The notes beneath the pieces were generated by a model, which saw only the letters and a program-made list of their open reading frames with translations, was not told where the DNA came from and ran no database searches. A program made the translations under genes and the position numbers. From positions 2,462,219 through 2,526,218 of the forward strand of contig JANPWX010000449.1 of the NCBI GenBank assembly GCA_024734555.1: a DNA stretch of 64,000 nt. The letters run 5' to 3'. Origin of the DNA: Trochalopteron elliotii. Its lineage: Eukaryota; Chordata; Aves; Passeriformes; Leiothrichidae. Position 1 is the stretch's first letter; every line of letters starts with the position of its first letter. Below, piece after piece: positions 1-14,803 of the stretch.

Positions 1-19
1 ACAGCTGGGTGCCCAGGAC

Positions 20-228
20 CATGTACTGGAGGCTTTGAATATGCTCAAACTGGGAGACTGTACCATCTCACTGGGCTACCTGTGTGAGCGTTCAGCCACT
101 CTCATAGTGAAAAAAAGGGTTAAAAAGTGTTTCCCTGATGGTCAAAAGAAAACTTCTGTATCTCAGTTTATGCACATTGCCTCTGTCACTGGGTACCACC
201 AGAGTGGCTCTCTTTAAAGGCTTCATCC
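20..228 (-). mobile_element. CR1 LINE fragment, old
   Basis: Read on the minus strand this matches the non-terminal 3' part of avian CR1. The + strand carries the typical antisense string of a failed-response block: CTGGGCTACCTGTGTGAGCG, then GTGAAAAAAAGGG, then TATCTCAGTTTATGCACATTGCCTCTGTCACTGGG. It is diverged, contains small insertions, and may extend off the left edge. Confidence 0.6.
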
Positions 229-632
229 TCTTTAATTGAAAGTCTACAGTTTCCAGACCTTCTGCAAATTCAGTAAAAACATGCAGATAGATATTAAAAT
301 TTAATCATAGAGTATGCACATGTATATAGAATACTTTGCTTTCAAAGATCAAAAGCATCAGTGTTTTGTGTAATGGGATTTAATATAGGGCTGAAAGGAG
401 TTTTTCACTGTGGTGTTAATATTAAAGTTTCTACCCTGATTCTACTGCACATTTATACTTTTTTCTCAATTGCATCAAACCCCACAGTCAATAAATATTT
501 CTATTATATTGTAGAGCAGTGTTTTTGTTTTTTTTCTTCCCCTGAACAATGCAAATTCTCATATATCATAAAAACTAATAAATACTTTTGCTGAAAAATC
601 CATGGCAGCAACAGAATCCCTGAAGGATGTGG

Positions 633-694
633 AGTTGTACTTGGTATTTCTTATGAGTCCCTTCCAATGTGAGAGATTCTATGATTCTATGACA
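633..694 (+). mobile_element. CR1 3'-end fragment
   Basis: A short, diverged 3' terminus of CR1 in sense orientation: GAGTCCCTTCCAATGTGAGA followed by ATTCTATGATTCTATGAC, the octamer repeat that marks CR1 3' ends. Confidence 0.55.
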
Positions 695-3600
695 TAATAT
701 ATTGTGAATACTAAAACCTTACCAAAACTGCTATAGTCTAGTCCTATTTGACTGGAATGTCCTTCTGCATTATGTGTTAGTGTACAGCCCTTTCTCTGGG
801 TGTTCCAGGTTTCTGTTTTTCACTTCTGGTGGCTATTCAACTGAAAATCAAGTGAGGAAGGCTGAAATTGGATCATTCTCCTTCATCCGTTTCCCCAGCA
901 TTATCTGTGCCTATTGCTTCTCGTGTTTTGCTTACCTCAGCTTCCTTAGTGACCTTTAGTGAGGAGAAAGGATCCTGGAGAGCTTCAGCAGACGCAGCTC
1001 AAGCAAGGCAAGACCAGTACTGTGGCACTGGAACCAGTGCTGTGGCACTGAACGTCAGACTGTGGCACAGGAGAAGACTGGTAAATCTATGGTCAGCTTG
1101 GTATGGTGGATGAGCTGGAGTGAAAGTGAATTCAGTCTTTGTTTACTCTGCATTATACTGTTCCAGTGTTTCCCTGGGAGGTGTACACATACACATACAA
1201 GTTTTTCATTCCAGAAAATCCTCTAGTAGCAAAGTTATTGACTGATTTTCACCATACTAAAAGCTGAGCATTTTTATATTTAAGATAGAGCGTTTATTAG
1301 TAAGTGCAAAGTATTCCTATTAATAATTTAAGCTAAACCATACCTGTCAAAATAAATGAATGAAGTACAATTCACACTACCTTACTCTGGTATTCTTCTG
1401 TGTGTTCACTTCTGTTGTAGAATGATGAATCTCACTGTGGTTTAAAGGAACCAGCAGAAATGTCTGCTACATGACACCAGAAGTTACTAGTTTTTCAGTT
1501 AGCAGCTCATGTACCAATTACAAAAATAAAAAAATCAAGAAAAGAAAATCTACATTTTTGCATATGCTATTGTAAGTGTTTGGTTCAGGACTTTAGTCAT
1601 CTAAAATAATTATTAGAGGTAAGAGTGTGTTTTCTCTGAAAGCACTCTCTGCATTTGGTACTCGTATGGGTTTAAAAGTAAAACAATAGGTCCAAATGCA
1701 CTTCAGTATCTCTGCTGGCTAACAATATTCTTACAGACACAAAAAGGAGTGGGTAAATTGTCCAAATAACTAACAGCCTGTAGAAAAAGGCATTGAGCCC
1801 CGGCTGCACTGATTTCTGCAGGTACCTCACTTTCTGCTTCTCTATTAAAAACTGGTGTGTTCAGCAATGCAGTAAGTTAGAAGGTACATTCATTTTGGAA
1901 CTGCATTAAATGGTACTGTTTTAAAACTACTTAAAGTTTTTGTGACAGAGTCATTCTGAAGTTATGTAATCCTTCAAACTAGTATCTGATGTGTTAGTCA
2001 TCTTGATGCAATTTCAGACTCAACTGTAAACTAAAAAGAAAATTACCATTTACGAACAGTATACTCCTGAATGAGTATTGCCATGTTTAAACAAAAAAGC
2101 AAATTTCATACCATCAATTTAAAATAATGTTGATGGCAGACATTTAAAATCTCATTCCCTATATGTGTTTTTACTCTGTTTCAACTACATGGGATATTTT
2201 TTATTGTTTCTGGAGTTATTTTTTTCTGCTTAAAAAATATCCTAATATTTTACTTTGATGATCTCTTCATTGTGCTCAGTGACTTAAATAGTCTCCATTC
2301 TGACTCTCTTGTCATAGTAGAGTCTGTGATTTATCTCTTTTCATATCCCTAGAGATACAGCCTTAACTGAGTGGTCCCTTGCATAATCAGACTGGCTTGG
2401 AGTTCACTAAGTGTAATCTTACACTGTGTATCTCAATTAATCTTGCAGACTGTGGCTAATCACATCCCCACTGGGCAGGCTCACATATCTCACCAAGCTG
2501 GATTATTAAAATCCATATTTCACGTTAACAGCCATGTGTGTGAGATTAGTTTCTAAGTAGTAATGCACCTGCCATAAATACCTCATATCTGGTATCTTCT
2601 GAAATACTGCTGCTGTCAAAGATGAAAAAGCATGATGTGCATTCAAAACTAGTTTATGTTTCTTTTTTATGGGCAAGTGATTTTTTTCTCGATTCCTGTG
2701 CTTTGTTCTGATATATCTGAAAATCTATACAGCGCAGACTGTAATGAAGACAGAACCTGGGAGAATATATATTCTGGAAGGACTGATAGAAGAATATGAT
2801 TACATTAACTTTATTCATTTTTTATCTTTTCAAGTAAAAGCTTAACTGGGAAAACCTGCATTAATTTAGATTCACACCATTAGATGTACATTAATGGCTA
2901 AATTCCATTTTACAGTAAAACTTTTTAAATCTGGAGTAACTCCAGCAAGCTCAGTTGGTCTAGAAATTGCCTTAGCATTGTCATTTTGCTAATTACGTCT
3001 TGGGATAAAACACTTTCCATCCGATCAGCAGACTATTAGCAGATGATCCAGACACTGAGTCTTGGAGTTTCAAGTCTCTTGGGTCTGTAAAGGCAACTCA
3101 TGCTATACTTCAAGCACAATACTTTTAAAAGGAAGAATTTCTGTTTAACTCCCAGTATTCCTCAACACAATTGCTGCAGTAATGCCTGGGACTTGCAGTA
3201 AAGACCAAGCAGACTTTTTTCTCTGAACATTGCTTAAAAGAGATCTTTGGTTTAACAGAACATAAGAGTTAAAAGTGTACAGCTACAAGCAAATAGGCTT
3301 TGCACAGAATTGCTGAATGTGATGATGCTTTACTTAAAGGGAATAAAATAAATTAACATGTTTATTATTTTCCTAATGCATTGCTCCTTATTTTAACTTC
3401 TCGTTCCTGTGGGAGTGTGTCAAGGTCTCTCTGCATTCAGGCAAGTAGGGTTTGTCTCACAGCTGTCTGGCACAGACATCTCAGGCTGACTCTTGGGATT
3501 GATGGGAACTGTCCCTGCCCTTTCACAACTTTCCTGGCTTCCTGTCAGATGAATGCTTGAAAAACCGCTGCTTGGAGCTCACAGATTCTTGACAGACAAA

Positions 3601-6600
3601 ACTGCTGTTCTGGTGATTTACAGCCTGATTGCTCCATCTTTTCTAAGGAGCAAAAGATGGTTTAGAGCAGCTACATCTCACTGGCATGTTCATTGATCAC
3701 TGAGTCGGTGGTGTATAGTCCTTGGAATTTTGATGCCTGTAGGAGATAGGGAGGCAGTGGAGAAGGAGAAGGGCTAGATACTCCAATCATAATCTGAAAT
3801 CTTGTTAAGAACCACATAATAAAATCATAACTTTACCAAAGTATGACAGGCTGGATCAGTAGACTCTTCAAACCAAATTTATGCAGAATTTTCCTGTAAG
3901 AATCTCTCATTCAAAAGTAGATGTAAACTGACAAAAAACATAGTCAAAAGGTTTCTTTTACAGGGCTTTCAAATGTCCTTAAAGTCTATCTGTTACTAAG
4001 TAACCATGCCAAAATAATTTTGGTTTAAGACCTTAAAATTATGATAAGAATGAGATTATTGAAAAACAGCAGAAAAATAAGCGATTTTTAAAAAATTCAG
4101 TGCCAATTGATGATCATGCATATATTCAGCAGCATAATTTCAAAGGTATAGTTCAAATATGGTGGATGCAAGAAAAAAGGTGGATGTAAAGGAAAAGTTT
4201 TCAGAGAATGACAGTCACTTATGCATTACACATGCCCATGTCAGAAAAAGCAGCTGATTGTGCCATATATTACATATCTCTTAGTTACAATTTGAAGCTG
4301 CGTTTCATAGTGCGTGTTCCATGTTATATTGACTTCTGTGTAAGAGTAGTAGTTTATTTTTAAACTTTGTTAAACACTGTTTTATTTTTAAATCACAAAT
4401 TCATCACAAGCTGAAAGATATATTTGGATTTATTGTTTCTTATCTTTTGTAAACCTTCATATGAAGTCATATCAGTCCCAAATTGCTGCTAATGTTTTGG
4501 AACACATCAAATAAAATGGCAAAATGCATCAAGACAAATCAGACACTGTGCTTCTAGGTAACTGCTGAACGCCCTCCAGAGACACACAAACAAGAATAAG
4601 AAATATGCTTCGAGTCCTGAGGTCAAATGCTTTACCTAAGACATACATTAATACCCTGGAGAAGTGCTGCTTTGAGAGTTTAATTTCTTGTAGGCAATAG
4701 AAGTAAAGAAAACAAAACCCAGCAAAAGCCATCCAACCTTATGCATCCACTGACACAAAGTACCAGGAGGGTATAATATTGTCACTAATACAGCAGTTCC
4801 TAGGAACCTGTTGTGCTGGGCATTTTACAAATTCAGAACTAATAACTCCTGTGAGGAATTTATCACCCCAAAATCTACAGTCAGCAGGAGAGCAGACCAA
4901 CTGCCTAATGCAATTGAGAATGATAACTGCATAGGATTTTCAGATCTGGACATAGGTTACTGAAACCACTTCTTTACAATTTTTATACAAATTATTCTGA
5001 AATACAGATTTTATGTGCCTTCTAGCCAGCTAGTCAGTTCTTTCCATTTCTCTATACTATATTTGTCAAGTTATTATTTGATTGCTTTTCAGTATTTAAA
5101 ACTTGAAATGCACTGAGGTGATGTTACAAGCTCTTAGATCTCTGATCAGCGCTGGATTTCAGATGGAATAGGTCACAGCAAAATTACTGACCATCCCTGA
5201 CCAAATAGGTGCGTGTGGTGATATTTGCATAGAGCTGGACTGCTATGGGGACTAAACACATTTTTAACCCGAATTGTCATTAATGACTATGCTTAATTGC
5301 ACATAAAGGTGCAAAAAAGATCTTGTTTCATTCTCTAACAGTTTTTGGCTGGTAGGTTGCAGAGAGCTGACCACGAAAATCCTTCTGTGGGTTTGATACC
5401 ATTCCACCTGCAAAGCAGAATAAATTATTAGTATCAAATCAGTGTTAACCACTGTTTGAAGCAGGGAAAAATAGTAAAGTTTTAAATTTTAACAATTTTA
5501 ATTATTAAAAGTCTTTTCCAGCACTGACTGCCTTAATTTGCATGAAATATGTGAAGACTTCCAACACTTGCTTCGATGTACTGCATTAATTTTCTTCAAA
5601 TTACATATAAGGCAACTTAACCAAACTAAACAATGTGCAGAACAATTATATTTCTAAATATATGCTACTTAATTGTCAAGAAAACAGTGTTCAGCATAAG
5701 AGGGGATACTAGTGCATGGGGAAGATAAATTGGAAGACTGTTTCTTCAACAGCAAAATGTTTTTACCCACAATACCTTCTGAACACCTTATAAGCCACTT
5801 TCAAGTAACAGTTTTACCTTGGACTTTCAAAATATAGAATGTCTGGCTGTAGTTGGAGATAGAGGAAAGAGGATTAGATGTGCTAAAAGTTTGCAACAAG
5901 GCAGCAGAAAGAAACGTTAGGATAAACCCCAAAACCACCTACAGCATGCTCAAAAACTGCCACTCAAATCTGTACAGAAAAATAGACTTCCCATCATCAG
6001 GGAGCTTGCAAAGAAAATACAGGAGTGATACATTTTGCTGTTAAAATGTTAATTTCTGTGAAGAAAATTAGGTGAATAAATGAGAACACAAATAAATTCA
6101 GAGTTTCTTGAATAAGTGAATAAACTGATTTTGAAAAGAATCTAGACTCCTACATTTCCACATTAATACCATTGCCAAGAAGCTTTCTTATTTTCTCTCC
6201 TCTGCCTGAAGAATTCTCAATTAATTAGCTAGAGAAGATTTGATCAGAAAACCTGAGGGAACCAGGCCTGAGAACAATCTGTGCCTCCTGTATAGGCTGT
6301 CTGGCCAAATAGGACGATCAATTTCTGTACTCAAATCTGAATGAGAAATTCAGGAAATTTAAAGCTTTCATGTATCAACTATTCATCTTATTCAGAGGTA
6401 GCTTTGTCTTCTCTTCAAATCCAGAATACTGCCTGCCTAAAATTTTTGATCAAAGCATGCCAACGGCTCTATCCTTTTCTTTACATCACTGCTTCATAAA
6501 AGATTATGCAGAATTTTCTGTAAATAGGTTATCTGTTGTCTTTTCCACATCACCTACTAACCACTAGTACTGTTCAAAAAGCTGAGTCCACAGAACACAC

Positions 6601-7228
6601 ACCTGCATGATTTCTGATCTTGATTTGCTGTGCCAGTTGTTCTCTTGTCCTGGGATTAAAATATCCAATGCTATGTTATTTTAATAAAAGCTGAGGTGAC
6701 AAAGTGAGCACCTGTGTTTTTGTTCACTCCACCTGCTTGCTCTGGTATTCTGCTGTCTTATCTCACTGCAGCAGCAAAACCCATGTGGCCACCATTAGTG
6801 AAAGTATTGTCTTCTCCACACAGATTTAAATGTTATTCTTTAATTGAAGAGAAAAAAAAAATCAAAAACATTGAATTCAGGCAGCTGCTTTTACAAATTA
6901 TTTTTGTACTCTAAACAATTTTGTACTCAATCTTCCTTTTTCAGGTCATGAAAGGATAACCTACTGATGTAAATGAGGGTACATTTTGGTAATATCAGAA
7001 GAAATATCAGACTATATTTAAGACAAAAAATTCCATAATCCCTATGGAAAATAGAATAAATATTTTCTGCAGCACCTTTAAGAACTTGATTATTTGAAAT
7101 AAAGTTTAGAATAGCTGCTTAAGAAATCCCTATATGCAATTTTATCCATGGCTGTAAATTAATGTGAGCAGAAAGCAGATTTTGTATAAAAGCATGACTG
7201 GCACTGCAAACAGTAGAGTTAAATATCA
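695..7228. other. AT-rich intronic stretch, nothing recognised
   Basis: Apart from the 20-bp tandem repeat at 1013-1072, I see no gene, RNA or recognisable transposon here. A slightly GC-richer patch at about 3400-3760 has no identifiable family. Confidence 0.5.
1013..1072. repeat. 20-bp tandem repeat, 3 copies
   Basis: Three adjacent 20-bp units share the core CTGTGGCAC. The first two (starting 1013 and 1033) differ at only a few bases; the third (1053) is more diverged. Confidence 0.75.
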
Positions 7229-7890
7229 TCAAAGAATCACAGGATCATGGCATTGTTAAAATGTCCCAAGAGAGATCTCAAGGACTGTCCAATCCAACCA
7301 CCTGCTCAGAGCAGAGTCAGCTCTAGGGACAAACCAGATTACTCAGGACATTTTATGTAGTCAGATCTTCACAACCTTCAGTGGTAGTAACTCTACAGGA
7401 TTTTTGTCCAAGCTGTGTCACTGCTGGATCTTTCTCACTGGGAAGAAATTACTTTCTAATTACTTTCTGTCTGAACTTCTGTCTTATCAATCTGTGTCCA
7501 CTTTATTTCACCCTCTCACCTAATCCTCTGTGAAATGTGAAGGTTCCATTTACCCTAGAAACTCCCACAGGCACTTGGGTTCCTGTTGGGTCACCCCAAA
7601 GCCATATCTGCTCCAGGCTGTACAAGCCCAGATGTCCCAGCATCTCCTCACAGGGCAAATGCTCCAGCTCCTGTCCTAATATCCATTGAGTTGGTTAATG
7701 TCTTTCTTACAGAGGAGGGTGCAAAACTAGATAAGGCTCCTAGATGGATTCTTGCAAGTGCCAAGTAGAGGGGGGAAAACACTGTGCTGGGTCTCCTGGC
7801 TCTGCCTCTTTTACTACAGCCCATTCTGCTTCAGTCCTTTTTGCTGCCAAGGTTCAGGGAGGGCTCATGGTTACCTGAGGGATGCTCCCC
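7229..7890 (-). mobile_element. CR1 LINE fragment reaching into the ORF2 end, old
   Basis: The + strand begins AAAGAATCACAGGATCATGG, the antisense of the CR1 3' terminus, and runs through the usual antisense blocks: CCAATCCAACCACCTGCTCA, CTGGGAAGAAATTACTTTCT, CCAGGCTGTACAAGCCCAGA, AATGTCTTTCTTACAGAGGA and AAGTGCCAAGTAGAGGGGG. The copy is heavily diverged, so this is an old insertion. Small frames at 7586-7949 fall inside it and are not genes. Confidence 0.75.
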
Positions 7891-10800
7891 AACCTGCAGA
7901 ACTGCAGCAGCAGCTCTTTTGCAATCAAGATAAATCAGGGGAGAATTAAAGAAAAATCCCCAAACCTGACATTTTTTTCATCACTTTGAATAAATAAAGG
8001 CAGCCAAGTTCAAATAGTAGATTCCTAGGACAGTCTTAATTAAAAAAGGAAAAATTACAATGGATTTTTGTAAGAATTGTAATGAAAAATATATTGCTTT
8101 GCTATTTGTGAAGCAGTTGTAACCCCTGACTCTTCTCTAACAGCATTAAACTTAAATGTTAGTCTTGCAATTATGCACGCTAACAGCATAAGAGAGCCTG
8201 CAGACACAGAATTTCGTGACACAATTTAATACATGATTGTTAAGGCATGTAAAATTGTGTGTATATTTAGCCCAATATGACCTAAATGTCTTGGACACAT
8301 GTGAAGGAATAAAAAAATAAATTCAGCAAGCTTTAATAGAACTAAACACACAGAGGTGCCATCCATTTCCATTCCACCCTACATCATCCTTCCTGCACTC
8401 CAGCTTCACAGGCTTCTGTCATTCCTGCTGAAGGAAGTGAAACAGAGCTGACATCTTTTCTCTCCATGTTACCATTGCCACTCAGAACAATATTAATCCC
8501 TAAGTTGATCTTTGAATTTTGTATATTTGAAATGTAAGCTGCTCCAGAAAAGTACACCAATAGGATGCAAGTGACCTGTGATTTCTCTCAGGACAACTTT
8601 TCTGTGGGCAAGTATACAACAGCTGTTCTGCAAAGTCTATACTTAGAGGGGATTGAAGGAGAGCTCTTACCTTCACTGACACAGCATTATAGCATTATAT
8701 ACATTAAAAATAGTTTCACTTTCATTCACTGCTTACACCTTCACAGATTATCCCCTTCTGCCATGCAAAAGTCCTTGATTGGGTGACCTTAATGAAGATC
8801 TCAACTCCCACATAACCTTAGACTCTGCATTTTACTATGAATATTAAATAAATTATTTGGATTGGTGTTTATTAAGTATACATCAAACAGAGTAGTATGA
8901 GACAACATGGCTTATATAGTTGATAGTTAGGAAAGAATGAGATCTGCTGTGTGCTTCAAGGAACTACATTTTCAAAGCATAATGCTACAGACACTTCTGA
9001 ATCCCCACGGACCATCTTTAAATATGTTTTTGTTTAGATTTTTCTTGGTCTTACAGGACCTGTCAAAATTATATATCATGTATGAGTCTTGCTGTTCCAT
9101 AGACTTTAGTAAAATTCGCCTTACACACTATGTTCTGTTTTTGCTTTCAAAAGGAAGACAAAGTTCATCAAAAGTATTTTAACATTATCCCAATATTATT
9201 TTTTTAATTTATGCTCTTATTATAGACACGATATCACTTCTAAGTGATTTATATTAACATGCTAATGCTATATTCTCTGGAAATATCAAAAAAGTGAGAA
9301 TTTATTTTTCTCCAAAATGGTCCAGTCTGATGGATACTACTAAAGCATTTTTGAATTTTATGGAGAGGCAACTTCTTAACTGGCTTCCTTTTATTACCAT
9401 GGCTAGAAGCATAAAATTAGAACCCCATAAACATTTGTGACATAAATACTTTATTAAATTAGATGCAATTATGCTATTTTATAAGAAATTAAAACTCAAT
9501 TTTTTTAAAAAAATCATATGATGAACACAGTCTTAAATACACAATAAAATGCAAAAAACCCCCAAAACCACCACCACCAACAAAAAACCCAACAAACAAA
9601 TAAACAAAAACCAAACCAAAAACACACACACAAAAAGAAAGCCCCTCATATTTTGCTTCTGATTTTAGAACTAGATATATTATGTGGAATTTATTTTACT
9701 ATCTTTAGCTTTCCACTTCTGAAGTAGTTGTACTCATAATTTGGGAAAGAAAAGAGCTTTAAGAGTAGAATTCATCCACTTCAGTGGGGAGAATAATTAT
9801 GCTCTTCACCTCAGATGTATTTATTTACTTTCACTCTATAAAATGCCTGTGAGAGATTTTCTTGATGTAGACACCTACACTTGACTGTGTGAATCCCATT
9901 CTATTGCCTTTATACTACAGGAGTGGTGTGTTGTCTTGGTTCAAATGTTTCTAATATTTTAATGCTACAGAATATTCATTGTTTGTTCATGAAATGTAAC
10001 TTTGAAAATTCAGCAGTTATCTGTAATTCCCACATTGCAGGTAGAATTTATAGTCCCCTCAAAAAGTAAACAGAGATATGAAGTTGCTTTTAAGGGTAGA
10101 ATTTTGATCAAAGAAAATCATAATGGAAAAAAGTTAGTAATTTCTCCTTTTGGAATTCTTTAATAGTTTTAAAATAAAAATAGAGAATTAGTGATTAGAT
10201 TTTTTCACTTGATCGTTTAATTTTAACCATCTATTTTCTAATCATCAACTTTCTAACCCTGACTGTAAGAAATCGTTATGTCATAACTATGCCTCAGTGA
10301 CTTTTTTTTTATTTCCTCCCTAAAGGTTTTTTAAGGTGAATTATGAATTTTTTGTATATTTCGCTGGTAATTATATAAGTGAAACAAGATTTGCTAGTAC
10401 AGATCTGCCATTATCCATAGGAAATCCACTGTGCATTGTATGATAACACTTTTCTGGTTTGAAAACATCATACTTCTCTGCAAACTTTGTGTGCCAACTA
10501 GCTAGACTGTCTCAGTAACAGAACCTGCAACAAAAGGCTCAGTTTGATTTCTGAATATTATTGCTAGTATTTCATTTATACATTTGTACCCAAAATTATT
10601 AATGGACTTCACAAGTAATAGTATTTGAATTAAATATTTCAGATATCCATTCAGTTTATAGTTACCAGCAAAAGTATATGAATTAAGCTGTAAAATACTG
10701 GGAATAGTTTTTCCCTATTTGTTTTTTTTTAATGTTTTATTAACTGGTAATTAGCAACAGTTTATTTTTATTTGAAGGTGATTAATTTGAAGGTGAAATC

Positions 10801-13800
10801 TGGGACATACATAAATGGGGGAAGACAGAAATGAGTATTTTCAGTCTACACTGGAAGAAAAAATTACTTTTAGAAAAGTGGCAATATGCCAACATCACTG
10901 ATAATGGTTGGTAATTAACTTCAACAGCAGGCTGCACACCTGCTTCAGAAAGTCTAAGGGTGTAAATCATTATCCCCTGAACTCCCACGATCTTAATTTT
11001 AGTTTTCTTATTTGGGCCCCCAAACTCAGCACCTCAGGGGCAGATGGCTGAGCAGTACCATTCTTTAATGGACCAGGGTTCTATCATTTCTTTGAGAGAA
11101 GAAACATCCTGCTGTGGGATGAGGCCAGACTATTCCCATAGGCCATAAGTTATTCTAGTGCTTACAATAATTTTGCTGATCAGGTTTTTGCACCGAAGAG
11201 GTGAAAGTAAGCGTAATTCTACAAAACCCACTGCAGCTCTTTGATATCTAGGGAATGTACACAGTGGGTCAAAAACAACATTGGAAAGCTCCTACCTGTG
11301 ATATAAATGCCACCCTTATCAACCTCACGTAGTGTGGTCTGTCAGTTTCATGTAAAGGTTTGTGAAGCTAAAAATAGAAAAATAGGTATTTGAAAACTGC
11401 TGGGTTTATGGTTTAAATAAAAGACTCAGTATTTAAACTGGTCTCATCAGGCCCCAAAACACAGCACACAGGCCTTCTTTTGATATTTGCAATGAAGATT
11501 AAACATACATTTATTCTCAGTGTGAAAGATGTATTTATTTGGTTTTCCTTGGAGACTAATGGAGTTCAACACTTATTCTTGTGAAAAATTTTAAGATTAT
11601 CCCAATATTGCAAATGATGAAGCTGATGCAGAGAGAGACTAATGGATTTTCCTGTTACTGGAATTAGCCATAAAAGCTAGTCTTTATTTCAGTATTCAGT
11701 GCTGATCTTAGAGTGTATTTAAATCCTTTTTTTACAAAACCATTGTCACTGAAAATTGAAAAAAAAAAAAGCATGAAAATTTCTAAAAGACAAAGCTAGG
11801 AGAATGTTTGTAGTAGTAGTGGGCAATTTTAAAGAAAATTTCAATACTGCTCTGAAGGTTGTTGCATTTTCCTTTATTAATTCCTCCAGTAAATGAGTTT
11901 GCAGCCTTTTGTGCTGTTTCTTATCCACACAAAAATAGTTTAGTAATACTGAGATGGCATATTTCCACCCAAAAATGGAAAAATAAAGCAGAAAGACTTT
12001 AATGTGATGTGACTAATATTAAAAACTTTGAAACAAGTCTTGTTTCTTACTGGTAGAGCTGAGTTATTTCTTCCCTGGTTGTTTTGGTTTTGTTCCTTTC
12101 TCAAGCTGTTAAATCAAAAGTCATTAAAAGTATAGATATTTGTCACTAACAATGACCTCTGGTCTCCTTAAGGTCCTTGGATTTTCGAATATTGAATATC
12201 AAGAATTTCATGAATATTTTAAAAATCATTTGTGCTGCTTCATCTTTAAAATTAGTCAAATAAGGTTTATCTGTCTTGTCAAATGTCTAGAGTTTGAGGA
12301 AAAAAGGGGCATTTCTTATATAAGAAAGCAGTATATTTGGAGATAAACATATTTTTTTTTTATTAAGCAGTCCAGGTTACTGTGTCTTTCTAAACCAGGA
12401 ATGTTATTTCACACATAACATTAAGAAAGTGCAGCACACAATGATGCTAATTTAATATGACTTACAGACTTGAATTATTCAATAAACTACTTCATTATTC
12501 AATAAAAACTTATATTGAAAAATTGAAGGCCAGCTATAAGGGTAATTTCAAAAGCATCAGCACCTACTATACACATATTTAAAATTAATTAAATATAGAA
12601 GAATATTTGTTGACTGAATAAAATTTTAGACAGTAGTTTATTGATGCCCATAAGTACTGGTAATAGGCATCTCAATAAATATTTAATCATAGTTGTAGTT
12701 GGTGTAACATTTTTAATAATTATGATGATGTTAGCCTGGTAAGAAAGGCTTTTTTACAGCAGTTCTACTTTTAAAAAAAGTGGATTTCAAACAAAATTTA
12801 CATGACATAAATATGTAGTTGCGTCCTCTAGAGTACAAAATTGCTGCTTTTGTTTTACAATTGGTAGTGGCAGAAAAAATGCATGAAGTAATAGAGTTAG
12901 GTCTTTTTTACTGCATGAGCTCAATTTTGATGACATTTTCACTTCTTTTCTCCATTTTTTTGACGGGTACTTTAAATCCAGATTGGTTACTTGCAGAGAG
13001 TGATTTTGAAGATCACGTGTATCTCTGGAAATCTCTGCACATTCTGAACTGCGTTGCTCCATAACTTCCTACAGCATTCATCACTGAATCACACCACAAG
13101 CGCACATATTCTGCACAGAAATTTAATGAAATGTTCTAGATGTTAAAAGACCAATTTTTCACTATATATTGCATAATTCACAAATAGAAGTAACCAATAA
13201 GCTTCTTACAAAGCACAGACTCCTTGAGAATGGTCATGGGTCTTTTGGTTTCAATCGTAATAGGAAAAAACAGCTATTTTATAAATGCTTCTACACAACC
13301 TCAGATGCGTTTTTTGCTTAATTCATAATACAAAATTTGCTCAAACTTTTCAGTGCAAATATAATGGTAATGACTTCTGTGGTTTCTTAAAAAAAAACCT
13401 TTTTGTTTTTGAAAACATGACATGATTCAATATGTAACACTTGAACTAAGCAAAGCCTTTTCTCATTAGCTAAATGAATACTGAAGTGTCATCCTGGCTT
13501 CCTTGAACTATCTGCTCTAAGTAGTCTTGAAAAAAACAATTTTTCTTACACTCTTCATTTGACCTGTACCCACACAGGAAAGAATGCATAATTAACTTGA
13601 AGCTATATCTTCTGTACTGTATAAAATGTGTGGCCTAAAGAGTCACATAGTTCTGAGGTCTGCTTTTGAGCTTGTGAATAGCAGTAGGGACATTTTCATG
13701 TTTTCTCAGGTGTGGCATCTGTGCTACTGATGTCTTATTTTTCCTTGGTCTGAAGTTCTTTTGAATTCTGTAAGATGCCTTCATTGAGATGTGTCACACA

Positions 13801-14663
13801 AGGAACACTCACTTCTTTTTAAAGGGAGGTGTATTTCTTTTTCACTCACTTCCATAGAGTATCATGGGATATATTAGAAGTTATCTTTACTCCTGCTGCT
13901 GTATAGTAATCCTCACTTTCTGAAGTTCAATCTCTGTAGCATTACAAAAGTCATTTCTGTACTCCGTTCCACAAATCATCTTACTTTGAGATATGACCTT
14001 TCATAGTACAGCAAGTTCCTTCCTAGACAAGGATCATATTTTAACAAATATAATTGGAGTTAGCTTTCCCAAAGGGAAAAAAAAAAAGAGAAAAAAGAAT
14101 GCATGTCGCTTTGTTAAATACATGGGTCACTTCTTCAAGAGAACTATTAGAGAGCTTAAATCAGAAAATTTACACTAAAAATTTTCTCTGTTTCTGACAT
14201 AATTTTACAGGGAGTGGAAAGATGAGATGGGTTAATATGCTTGTATTATTTATTTAAATAGTTATAAGATTAAAGCTTTTATTCCATGTTTCCCATTTTG
14301 CCTAAAAATAATATTGTAGTGTACCTCATGCTTTATATAAGTGCTAGGCAATGCAAATACACCAGGCACACAATTAAATGATAATGTCTCTTGAGGCACC
14401 TTTTTGATCTTTATTTTTTCTTATTTCTGAAATTTATATTAGGCAGTTTAACAAAGATGCCTAAAATACTGTGTGTTATTGCTAAGCATATGACTTTCAC
14501 TAGAGTATATAGTTTCTCATTTTATCTGTTTCCTCTCAATTCTGAGAACATTTTAACAAGATGGAGAGATAAGGAGACGTCTCAGAGACCACTGAGCTTC
14601 TCCAAGCTCTGTGACAGTAGATGTCCAGGCAGAAGTCCTATGAAGCCTGCAAGCATCTTCTGA

Positions 14664-14664
<1 letters not shown>
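7891..14664. other. AT-rich intronic stretch, nothing recognised beyond simple repeats
   Basis: Only an A/C-rich simple tract at 9552-9640 stands out. Overlapping short frames on both strands at 12787-13064 have no family motif and are within what chance allows in this AT-rich sequence. Confidence 0.5.
9552..9640. repeat. A/C-only low-complexity tract
   Basis: About 90 bp made almost wholly of A and C (runs such as AACAAACAAATAAACAAA and ACACACACACA), with only an isolated T. This is strong strand asymmetry with no G. Confidence 0.9.

Positions 14665-14708
<44 letters not shown>
14665..14708. repeat. Poly(A) homopolymer, 44 bp
   Basis: Forty-four consecutive A's. No retrocopy body or target duplication could be tied to it. 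The length is at the limit of what sequencing resolves, so the true count is uncertain. It lies 95 bp left of the solo LTR. Confidence 0.95.
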
Positions 14709-14710
<2 letters not shown>

Positions 14711-14803
14711 ATCTGAAGTCAAACACTGCTTGTTTTTTCCTCTGTGCCTCTGTGCTTTTGTCATAAGCTTTGTCAGATAATTCCTTCTCACTACGTGGGA
14801 AAG

